DNA from: Albugo candida
Taxonomy: Eukaryota; Oomycota; Peronosporomycetes; Albuginales
DNA: 64,000 bases
Direction: 5' to 3'
Assembly (NCBI GenBank): GCA_040437565.1
Contig: JBDOQK010000004.1
Coordinates: 558,001 to 622,000 of the forward strand
The translations under genes and the position numbers were made by a program. The notes beneath the pieces were generated by a model. It did not search any database. It was not told the origin of the DNA and saw only the letters and a list, made by a program, of their open reading frames with translations. This document shows, in pieces, positions 54,948 through 64,000 of the stretch; position 1 is the stretch's first letter; every line of letters begins with the position of its first letter.

Positions 54948-55699
54948 TTGAGTAATGTATTGCTTTTTTCAATGTTTACATCGCTGTTCAAACTTGCAGA
55001 TACGGGTACGACCGAAAGTGTCTCCGTCAAATGGTCTTTCTGAGATTCTGTTTGCTTCTCACGTTTTCGTTTCTTGCTTTTGCCGCCTTCTGACAATGCA
55101 TTATTGTGACTAGTTCCATTTGAGCTAATCATACCTGCGGCCTTCGCTTCTTTGGTCACTGAAGCAGCAGAAACTTTGCATTCAGTCGAAGCCACGTTAA
55201 CTATCTCCTGTGTCTGCGTCGCTCCAGAGATCGATGATAAGCTTGATTTTCGTCGAAGAATACTGCTGGTAGACGTTTCATTTCCCGAAGATCCTACATT
55301 TTCATTCTTTTCTGAGCTTGTTCTACTTTTGGTATTAGAGGAGGTTTGACGCGCACTTTTTGAAGCCATTGTAGTATCTAAATTCCATGGATCAACTAAA
55401 GACCACTCAGGTTCCATCCCAAAGGATACGTAGGCGCTTGAATTTGAAAATAAGTAATCCAGTTCTGCGTATGGCTTACTTTTGTACTTCATCGTGTTCA
55501 GCTCTTTGCGCGATTGCTTCGTATCAATGTACCCTTCCCAACCGCGGACGATGTTTCCATATGGAGTCTCGTCCAGATAGGACGCTTCTACATCAGATAT
55601 TTGTTGCTGAAGTTTTAGTATTCTCTCGTGGAGCTTACGGTAGTCCGTATAAAGCGATCGTGATTCTTCCGATACTTCAGTGATCGATTTCGTGTTCAT
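54890..55699 (-). CDS. EAF6: Eaf6/MEAF6-type subunit of a histone acetyltransferase complex
   Basis: A single-exon frame of 269 residues. Residues ~18-95 match the Eaf6 core: a short leading helix (RKLHERILKLQQQISDVEAS), then SYLDETPYGNIVRGWEGYID (compare the family's YLEET...GNIxxGf..Y), and a following aromatic block ELDYLFSNSSAYV. Eaf6 is a small shared subunit of NuA4 and of MOZ/HBO1-type acetyltransferase complexes in the nucleus. The C-terminal 160 residues are low complexity, Ser/Thr-rich, with a basic KSKKRKREK nuclear signal, longer than the usual ~110-200-residue protein. It converges on the SAM-domain gene, stop codons about 110 bp apart. The ATG at 55699 is the first in frame. Confidence 0.9.
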   Translation of the reverse strand: MNTKSITEVSEESRSLYTDYRKLHERILKLQQQISDVEASYLDETPYGNIVRGWEGYIDTKQSRKELNTMKYKSKPYAELDYLFSNSSAYVSFGMEPEWSLVDPWNLDTTMASKSARQTSSNTKSRTSSEKNENVGSSGNETSTSSILRRKSSLSSISGATQTQEIVNVASTECKVSAASVTKEAKAAGMISSNGTSHNNALSEGGKSKKRKREKQTESQKDHLTETLSVVPVSASLNSDVNIEKSNTLLKAIEQPSLEESLVSKDIPS

Positions 55700-55745
55700 G
55701 ATCTGCCAGAAAAAATAAATTACGGAATTCTAATTCTACTCTTTG

Positions 55746-55845
55746 NNNNNNNNNNNNNNNNNNNNNNNNNNNNNNNNNNNNNNNNNNNNNNNNNNNNNNN
55801 NNNNNNNNNNNNNNNNNNNNNNNNNNNNNNNNNNNNNNNNNNNNN
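55746..55845. other. Assembly gap (100 N)
   Basis: A run of 100 N in the Eaf6 promoter region. The flanks share only CTCTTTG (7 bp), which may be a minimal overlap or chance. Confidence 0.99.
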
Positions 55846-55904
55846 CTCTTTGCCTTATATAAATTTACAAATGTGCTGCTGAAATTTGATGTAAACTTCA
55901 ACTG

Positions 55905-57948
55905 CTAGATATTCCTCAGTGACTGAGGACAAGCTGAGTTGATACGGGCCGCTGTGGTAGCTGTCATGCTTGTGGACCCGCCTAAAAGTGGCTTAAGGTA
56001 TGTTTCATCTACGCTCTCCCATAAACTATGTATACCCCCGGAATCCTCTGATGTTCTTTCGCGTTTCTCCTCGAATTGATCATCGGGATTTGCGCGGTCG
56101 TCCTCATGAATCGGTCCAAGTGTCATCAATCTTTCTTCGGATCCGCTTGAGGCAAGAAGTGTGAAATAAGCATTGTAGCAATGGCAAGAGCACTTACTCT
56201 TGGACGTCCTTCATCAAATCGTCCGAAGAATTGAGATTAAAGTGCCGTAGTAGTGGTCCTGTGCCCATTCCAAATACCTATGCAATAAAGCAGTTTTATA
56301 CTTGGAACAATGAGCGCAAATGTGAGACTTTACCACTGTGGTAAACATTACTGTAAACAGCGTGGTGCTCTGCATAACGGCAACATGATTTTTGTCGGGC
56401 GAGTAAACATTCAGCACTAATGCCAAAGCGATCGCTCCGCGTAAACCGGCAAACCAAATTACAATCATATACTTGGTTTGTATTTTCTTCGTTCTTCTGC
56501 AATTCGCTAAGGCACACAGTGGAAATATGTTCAACATTCTTCCAAGAAGACAAGCCAGTAAGTTGAAGAAGATAAATGCCCAATCCCAACTAAAGTATTC
56601 CAGATACGCGACACTGGTCATACCAAGATATACAAAAATGAAATTTTCAGCCATGAAAGACGCTGTTGAGAGTAAGTGGCGCAAAGCGGTCGCACTCTCT
56701 TGAGAGACATTGTACAAATGGTAATGACTCATCAGGACACCTGAAATAAAGAGAGCTACGATGCCACTTAACCCTGCAAGATCGGCCGCCAGATAGCTCA
56801 AATAAGCTGAAAGAAGGACGATTGATATTTCATAGGAAGGATAGTGGTGCAACACCGGGTCTGCATGCTTTAATAGGAAGGCTGATGTCGAGCAAACAAT
56901 CGCAGCAAGTCCAACAGATCCCATCCCAATGCCTATAACCTTCAAGATCACCATGCTCGCAACATCCAAAGTCACTTCAGTTACACCATCGTGAATCATT
57001 TCTTGGAAAACAGTAAACGCCACAATGGCTATAGAGAATGCATTAGCGATCTGTTGTTTCACAAAATGGGATACGACGCACCTACGCCGTCGTTCAGTAC
57101 GCTCTCACCAAAAACCAAATTGAACAGTATCGATGGAGCTCCATTCTTCTTAAACACTGATAGTGTGGCCACCGGGTCAACTGCTGATATCAGTGCTCCA
57201 TATAAATATGCCTCCGCAGCTGTAAGCTCGGTCACAAGTCCCATTTTTCCACACCATAGCAGCACTCCTCCGGTTACAAAGGTTGCTATTAAAGTTCCCA
57301 CCACAGCCAGTAGCAAGATAGTTGAGAAATTGGCGAAAAATCCCCTCTTCTTCATACTGAATCCAGCTTCAAGTATTATAGGTGGTAAAAGTCTAAAATG
57401 TTGGCTCATTTTTGTTATCTCCGCAATGTAGAGAAAAGAAAGCGATGACACTCACGCAAAGAAAAGTATTTGTGGGCTCAGTCCACTCTTCAAAGACTCC
57501 TACATGACAGATGCAGCTTTTTCATACTATTTCGACGAGCGAAGGAGTAGGCAATATAAACGTACGATTGGCGATACTAATCGTAAGACAGCTCCAAACT
57601 TGTAAGATACACGAGAGATGATGATCAGTGTTATCGCTTCATTAGCTCACTACGTATTCGTACCAAAATTCCGAGACTCATGGCGCAAACGGATTCGGAG
57701 ATCATCATCGGATGCGGAGCACGGTCCAACCGATACGCTATGAATACCAGTAAAAGTTGCAAGCTGGCGATAACAAATAGCTCAGCACCCGTCCACTCCA
57801 TCTGCGCTTTACCGGATCGGATAACATTCTCTTGATTCGATATATTGGCCACAGTATCAATCAACAGCTCCGCTTGTGAAGGACCTGACTGCATTCTTCC
57901 TCCCAACAATTCAGTGACCGTACTTAACGTACTTTGCCATTGCCGCAT
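55905..57948 (-). CDS. NHE: Na+/H+ exchanger, NHE6/7/8/9-type (CPA1)
   Basis: Seven exons on the minus strand are predicted: 57948-57664, 57598-57566, 57499-57456, 57392-57082, 57028-56334, 56277-56198 and 56145-55905 (562 residues, phases closed). Splicing restores canonical CPA1 blocks: SESVCAMSLGILFGAV, ALLPPIILEAGFSMKKRGFF, ISAVDPVATLSVF, GESVLNDGVAIVAFTVF, AENFIFVYLGMTSVAYLE, WFAGLRGAIALALV and TTVVFGMGTGPLLRH. About 11-12 membrane spans are evident. The DPVAT and LNDGV motifs contain the ion-binding Asp residues. SAVDPVAT resembles endomembrane NHE8-type exchangers, which acidify or alkalinise Golgi/endosomal lumens in exchange for Na+/K+. The tail VDETYLKPLLGG is a conserved family end. 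Tail acidic residues follow an RERTSEDS phospho-rich stretch. Confidence 0.94.
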
Positions 57949-57981
57949 CGTTTTTTACTTTGTGTCGTTTCGTGCCCTAAG
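57949..57981. promoter_or_regulatory. 33-bp head-to-head intergenic segment
   Basis: Only 33 bp separate the inferred start codon of the NHE gene (57948, leftward) from that of the WD40-like/LamG-like gene (57982, rightward). Either both promoters and 5' leaders overlap the neighbouring coding exon, or one start codon lies further inside its gene. The segment contains a T run (CGTTTTTTACTTTG) but no defined core element. Confidence 0.6.
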
Positions 57982-60900
57982 ATGGCTTGTACTCATCTCG
58001 TGCTCCATGATAAAGCGTATATGACAATAAGAAATGAGGAAATGCACGACAATGAAATGGCTAGCATTGTCTTCCATTCAGTACTCTAAACTTTGAATTG
58101 ATTGATGAAAGGATAATGTCCAAATAATGTATTGTTGGTGCTTTATAGTTACGCAGAAGTATTTTGACTGTGACCACTTCATCTCTGCATGAAGTTGATG
58201 TGGAGACCGGGTTATTGAGTGGCTATGTATCATTTGATCTATCAACTGCTGTCTATATAGCTCCCATTCCCACAGAAGAAAAAGATAAATGCATAGTTTT
58301 AGATCAATTAGTCCCAGTAGGGAACTCGTTTGCCGCCGCTGTGTATCAGTCCCGTTATATGATTTCTTGGGACCTTGACGAGATGGTTTTGTACTCATTT
58401 GATGAATTAGAGAAGTCACAGAAGAACATTACAGCACTAACGGCTTCGCTCGACAGGGACAATATGATATTCTATACAGTCGAAGCTAGCCGCAGCATCA
58501 AAATCCGTAGTCTCGATTCAGGTGAAAACACAAAAAAAATAACTTGTAAAGCATCGAGTAGAAATGCTATTCCCGTCACACTGGCATTTTGTACGTTGGC
58601 ACGATTGCTGTGCGTCGGTCACACAGATGGAAGTTTTCAGCTTTGGAACGTACAATCGGCCATTTTAACGTGCACAAATAAAGAGGAAGCTGCGGTACAT
58701 TGCTACTTTATACAAATGAGCGCTGTTTTGACTTCTAACGCATATGTTGTGATAGATGGCAACGCTTGTCGCTTCCATTCAGTGCGTTCCGTCGACAGTT
58801 GTCAGCCTTTCTTTCAAAGGCTGTGGAGGAGGCCTCGCTGAAAGTCACACGAAGCAAGATAAGCTCTATTTTGCCGTGGCATACAGAAACAAGACCTTAG
58901 AAGTATGGAAAGTTGACATTGCTACGGACTCAGAATCTTTACGAAATGGGGATCCGTTATGCATCGCTTCGACTCAAATTAGGTAAGCTGGACTGAGGTT
59001 GCTTTCCATACAGTACGTTGCTACATTAGTTTTTGTAGCGCAAATTTGTCGACAGCGGGTACTGATTTTTCAAAAAAATGCGGCAAAGTCGACTTTTGCT
59101 GGCATCAGTTAGACTCTATTTTGCTGGTTCATTGGGTACCGCAAACAGGCTCGGAATTAAACCATCGTCTTATTGCTTGGGATTATAGAGCATCTATCCA
59201 ATCCAACACATACCCAGTGTTTATCAATTCATCCAGCACCATTGATATAACTGGAAAATCGGACGAATTGAATTGGTTTACAACCGCAAGATCATTGCTC
59301 TATTGGTCTCAGTATCGTCCACTTCTCTATACTTCCGCACCCACTGAAACAAAAATTATCGAGTTATTTGTATCCCAAGAGCATGTCGAATCAGAAAAAC
59401 CAGCAAAGATAATCCAAGAGCTACCTCACCTCTCAACTCAGGTTCCTCTTGCACTGAACAATTACCTAAATTACCGAGCGGTTCCAAGTTTTATCTATAA
59501 TATTCATCATCTGGAAAACTTCTTCTTTCTTCGTCGTGTATCGCTGCAGAACGGAGTTGTGAAGCAGGTTGAACGTCTACCCTCATGGAACACGGATGAT
59601 GGAAAGATGCTTTTTCCATGGCAGTTTGTTGCGAACGAAAATCAAAGTATGTTCTGCATCAAGCTTAGGGCTCTAAATAGATTTGACGAAAAAAATGAAG
59701 CGAAGAAAGTCGGTTGCACAGGGAACAAGTCTCAATATGTTACCTTGTCCTTCAATGCCGATACTGAACCGGAAGGTGTGAAGTATGGTGCACTTTTCAA
59801 AGCAAGAAAAGTAGCATTCGTATCAATGGAATTAGACGAAACGCACAAAAATTGTACTCCAAGCTATCTTCTTGTCCTTGATGTGACAGGTAGAATTTTG
59901 CGAACCCATAACGATCATCATGATTCCAACTACTCCGTTGCGTTATCCCAAGAGATTCAGCAGTTCTTTGTCACCCCGCTTCGATCTGGCAACGGTGATA
60001 ACTCTCATCAAAAGCTTCATCATCGTTTGATTTTTACAGCTATCGACGATTGCAATAATACGGAATTGTTGTTTTTTGGAGACGAACTGTCAAAAAGGAG
60101 TCAAAATTTATTGCCGCATCGTTATTGGCGATCTCAAAATGCAGAACGTATTCTCAATGTGTCATGGAATAAGCCCGGGCTGACAGAAAATACTCATNNN
60201 NNNNNNNNNNNNNNNNNNNNNNNNNNNNNNNNNNNNNNNNNNNNNNNNNNNNNNNNNNNNNNNNNNNNNNNNNNNNNNNNNNNNNNNNNNNNNNNNNCGT
60301 TATCCCAAGAGATTCAGCAGTTCTTTGTCACCCCGCTTCGATCTGGCAACGGTGATAACTCTCATCAAAAGCTTCATCATCGTTTGATTTTTACAGCTAT
60401 CGACGATTGCAATAATACGGAATTGTTGTTTTTTGGAGACGAACTGTCAAAAAGGAGTCAAAATTTATTGCCGCATCGTTATTGGCGATCTCAAAATGCA
60501 GAACGTATTCTCAATGTGTCATGGAATAAGCCCGGGCTGACAGAAAATACTCATGGCGATGATGGCTCGACATTGATGGCAGCTGTCTTGACAACGGATC
60601 GAATAATCATTCTTTCTGAATCTCTCACAGCTTTTGCTAAATATTCGATTCCTTATACTAACATACAAAGTACTTTGTGGATTGCTCAGTCACTGCTACT
60701 CGCAACTCGAGAAGGTCATTTACGATACTTGACTCCAATGGTTCCGGCACACAACAATCAGAATGATGAGGAGATACATCTCATCTCTTCGTTTGCGGTG
60801 AATGATATGAGAGAAGAAAACGGGTCAGACACATTTTGTGTGCAACTTGTAGCGGCAATCGGAGATCGTTTGATTTACACGTTGATTAACTTGCACACAT

Positions 60901-63368
60901 TGGCAAACCACGTGATTATACGACCTTGGTCTATCGCTGAACCAATTGCGGCTGGATTTCTTTCGTCTAATTCATATATTAAGGCAATAGTGGAACGAGA
61001 GCTATTAAGCTATATCAGTGATGGTACCACCGAAGTGGTCAATCCGCTCAACGAGAAACTTATCCTCGTATTATTCAAACGATTTCGTTGGAAGCAAAAT
61101 TTGCACATGTTACTGCGTCATTTCTCCAGTCTTGACAACTATATTGGAGGAGCCGAGAAGAATTCTCAAGAACTATCATCAAAGAATGTTGATGCAGGGG
61201 TAAAGACGAGCACGTTCGGAAAGAACTCACGAATATGCAATCGAGTCATGGCATCGACTTTAGGGGGCTTCTTTGAGTGGAAGGCAACCATTGAACAATT
61301 TATACGGCTTGATCCTGGTCTGGCTGATTATGCTTTCAAAATGGACCTTGCAGACGGTGATTCTTCATATTTTGCTAAGCTACCAGCCAAAACTAGTTCA
61401 GTAGCCTCTCTCTACAATACTTTTGGCGACTTCTTCATCAGCATTGGCTGCTTGGAACTCGCTGTAAAATGCTACGATCTGATAGGAAATGATCAAGCTT
61501 TACTCACACTGATGATCAAACTCGGAGGCTTCAGACGGCTTGAGAAAATGTCTAATGGAAAGATGAGTACTGCCAAAACGCTATCGCGAGTGCTGCAAAG
61601 TGAGTGGTCGAGGCTCTACGCAAAGTTATCTTGTATTTCATTGCTAGGTGCTATTGAGAGCAACATGACAGCTTCAAGACTCGACTCAGGACATTGGCGA
61701 CGTCATGATTGCTTTTCATTGCTGTGTTGTGACCAGATCTTCTCAAATCAAGAAAGACGTACTAGACTCTTACCGTTGTCTCAAGCCTCTACTTTTATGC
61801 AGTTGCATCATGAGAGTCAGAATGAGGTTTGCGCATATAGTAATGTCCGGAACGATGTGACAGCAACTGTTCTACCATGGAAAAGATTGAGACCGGAAGA
61901 CTTCAAAGATTGGATCGGCAAATCTTTGGATAGTGCTTCGACTCGCGATACCATTGAAAAGGATCCTGAAGAATGTAATACATTAAGACTTGCTGATGAT
62001 GAGCCGAGGAACCCAAGATACGAGATACTTATGCAACGCCAAACAGATAGGGAGGATGCTGACGATGGCAAACTCGACATAGCACTTCAATCCTTAAAGA
62101 CCGAATATGATACAACAGCCACAAAGGACTCAATTCCGCAGCTCGTCAAAATTAGTATTGGACCTTTTCTTGATGATGAGGATGCTGTCATCGCGTATTG
62201 GCGATTTGAGGAAGGCAATAGCATTCTGAAGCAAAGTGAGAATGAAAAGCAAGACATGAGAGCATATCAGCTTTCTCACTTCGACTCGTACGACATGTCT
62301 AAACATGAAAATCACCTCAAAGTTTTATCTTTTGGTGGTTTGTATGATCCCTCCGATGAAATAGCTCCCGTGTGCATGACATTTGCTCCTTCAAGCAGTC
62401 CTGTTGATAGAGGAGAACCAGGCCGGGTGCAAGAGCCTTTCACATTACGATTTCCGAGTAGCGATCAGAACCGAGAGGTATATGGAGCAAAGTGTCACGT
62501 GTTCGAAGGAAGTTCACTGGATCTGGGATTAGTATTTGATGATGACCCATATCGTCGCAAGCTCACTGTCGAATGCTGGATTCGTAATTTCTGCATTGTG
62601 AAGGAATCACAGTCCAGCGGCAAATATGACTGTGAGGATGACTCTCTTGATGATCCCGAATCATCAGCGATAAACGAGATGAGAGACACCCGACTGCGCC
62701 AGTTGATTGGTAGGAGCTCTGATAGTGGGTCTGTGTGGTGGGAATTATACCTCGAGGAGGCCTCTTTATGTCTTCGTTATGCCGACCAGGTTCTACAAAG
62801 CGATTTTAAAGTGACAAATGCTTCTTCTTGGCAACATATTGCCTTCACCATCGATATTCCTTCATACGGCCATGCACTCGGAAAGCTGTTTATACAAGGA
62901 CAGCTTGCGGGAGTCAAAGCCTTTGCATCATTCGACGAGACGAATCAAGCAAAAATCGCGGATCCCGAGAGTCCCAGTAAAAGACAAGGGTCATTTTTAT
63001 GGATGGGCAAAAGCCTCGAGAATTATGAGATGACTGAGATTCGATTATGGGCTACTGCCCGATCTCTTGAGCAGCTGCAAGATATGAAGGAGAATTACCT
63101 TGGGATCGCGGAGACGAAAAAGAAGCTCAAAGTTGCGATCCACAAGCGAAATTGCCAATGTGACAAATGTATTGGGTATCGGAAGCGAAAGACTGGCGCG
63201 CTCGTTGCACCAGAGAATTCCCAGCCACTAAATAAGACGGGAAGTAGCAATTTGACAGATGGGGTGGGATTTGTCAGCATACGATCGTGCTTCCCTTCAA
63301 CGCCTCCTTCTTCCAAGTCTCGTGAGCGAAGGTTGCCACAACCCACGCATACAAACGCTCCCAACTAG
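57982..63368 (+). CDS. Large WD40-like / helical repeat / LamG-like protein
   Basis: Four exons are predicted: 57982-58080, 58149-58767, 58820-58982 and 59039-63368, phases closed (the second intron's GTCGCT donor is least certain). The N-terminal ~750 residues are beta-propeller-like, with WD phrases such as LLCVGHTDGSFQLWNVQSA and YRNKTLEVWKVD. A helical, TPR-like section follows (YNTFGDFFISIGCLELAVKC, about 61420-61480). Next comes a concanavalin/LamG-like segment from about 62160 (VIAYWRFEEGN, KLTVECWIRNF, SSWQHIAFTID, MTEIRLWATARSLEQLQ). A terminal CQCDKCIGYRKRK may bind zinc. The assembled frame contains a false in-frame insertion of 119 codons (gap plus 257-bp repeat), so the true protein is about 1617 residues. 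No signal peptide. Function unknown; probably a large intracellular scaffold. Confidence 0.8.
59941..60197. repeat. Left copy of gap-flanking overlap (257 bp)
   Basis: Identical to 60298-60554, inside exon 4 of the LamG-like gene; an unmerged overlap. Confidence 0.93.
60198..60297. other. Assembly gap (100 N)
   Basis: A run of 100 N flanked by a 257-bp overlap. Overlap plus N run total 357 bp, a multiple of three, so the reading frame stays open by coincidence. Confidence 0.99.
60298..60554. repeat. Right copy of gap-flanking overlap (257 bp)
   Basis: Second copy of 59941-60197. It duplicates 85-86 residues in the conceptual protein. Confidence 0.93.
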
Positions 63369-63475
63369 ATTGATACGGAACTAGTAAGAGTAATAGCTTG
63401 GATGCTACCATTGCTCGAAGGAGACAGTCTAGTATAACAAATAAAGCGGTTGTATTCCTTCTTCACGGCGTAATA

Positions 63476-64000
63476 ATGACACTAGCAGGCTCACTTTACC
63501 GCCATACGCCGCGCCTATTTCACAAGCATAAACCTGGCAATTGGACACAAGTTTGGTGTGAGCTATTGCTTTCCTCGGGTGAGATTGTCTTATACCAAGA
63601 AAAAGGTGGACGACGGATTATTTTCATACCGATATGCTCGAGCGAATTCGCGCATGTTCGATGTGAAGGTCGCGACTGCATTGAAATTCGGATCCAGCGT
63701 AATAAGAAGGAGATATTCTCCTCCCACGAATCCAGCTACGATGTGGACTTTTGGTCTCAATCTTTTATGCATTCATTGTTGCTTCATTTCCCACGAACTT
63801 TAGTTATTGGATTTTGCTGTGCTTAGGATGAATACGCTTGTGTCGGTGAAGCGAGACATTGAACGAGGCGTTCGGCCTCTCATTTCCATCGTGTGCCCTC
63901 CTTTGGATCCTCCATTGCCACCTAGAACCAGCTCGTCTAGAAGGAAGAGTATTTCCAATCCATCTGATTCAACTTCGTCATCCTCTCCGGGTACACAGAA
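63476..64000 (+). CDS. PH-domain protein, N-terminal part (runs off the window)
   Basis: Exon 1 is 63476-63753 and exon 2 starts at 63827 and continues past the right edge; the intron is 73 bp (GTCTCA...TTAG) and the phase restores a Trp codon. The joined product begins MTLAGSLYRHTPRLF, then NWTQVWCELLLSSGEIVLYQ, and ends the domain with SYDVDFW-MNTLVSVKRDI. This is the typical PH layout: an opening basic strand, a W..vwceL strand and a C-terminal helix with the invariant Trp. PH domains bind phosphoinositides or proteins at membranes. After it comes a Pro/Ser-rich tail (PPLDPPLPPRTSSSRRKSIS). The start is the first ATG after in-frame non-ATG codons and could be further upstream. It lies 107 bp after the LamG-like gene. 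Confidence 0.75.

Overview
This is nuclear DNA from a eukaryote, most probably a white-rust oomycete of the genus Albugo. Five points support this. Genes are AT-leaning and packed back to back, with many GT-AG introns of about 46-73 bp. Housekeeping proteins are of eukaryotic type (UGGT, DDX54/Dbp10, ADAT3, TRMO, Eaf6, NHE). Retroelements and a Mutator-like transposon are abundant. One long ORF has a signal-peptide-like N-terminus followed by C-x2-C-x5-G, the signature of the Albugo CCG effector class. Heterozygous or haplotype-split sequence is visible at assembly gaps. The genus call is inference; eukaryote with oomycete-like content is firm.

Layout. (1) 2.8-14.1 kb is a compact gene block: LLPH-like nucleolar protein (+), ADAT3-like deaminase subunit (-), DDX54/Dbp10 helicase (+), UGGT folding sensor (+) and a TRMO-like tRNA methyltransferase with an added membrane anchor (-). 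(2) 14.1-19.7 kb is gene-poor, with weak exon-like remnants. (3) 19.7-43.06 kb is a nested transposon block. It holds an inverted pair of a dispersed repeat, one copy split by a TIR element at 23.48-25.17 kb. A decayed LINE (about 26-33.5 kb) is split by a Ty3-like LTR element with a TCCGA target duplication. A decayed copia element lies at 33.56-37.16 kb. A Mutator-like (MULE) transposon with TIRs and a diverged 9-bp target duplication spans 38.6-43.06 kb and carries a second copia element. (4) 43.2-45.4 kb, directly beside the MULE, holds a small putative secreted ORF and the CCG-type effector candidate. (5) 45.4-49.2 kb shows no convincing gene. (6) 49.2-64 kb is again compact: an 11-exon coiled-coil/zinc-finger/SAM protein (+), an Eaf6 subunit (-), a seven-exon Na+/H+ exchanger (-), a large WD40-like/LamG-like protein (+) and the start of a PH-domain protein (+).

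Twelve gaps of exactly 100 N are present. At six of them the sequence left of the gap is repeated right of it (65, 203, 257, 258, 536 and 1262 bp). These are unmerged contig-end overlaps, not biological duplications. They create false duplicate ORFs, including a second 3' end of the SAM-domain gene and an in-frame repeat in the LamG-like protein. Exon models were built by hand from reading frames, splice dinucleotides and phase, so exact junctions are predictions.
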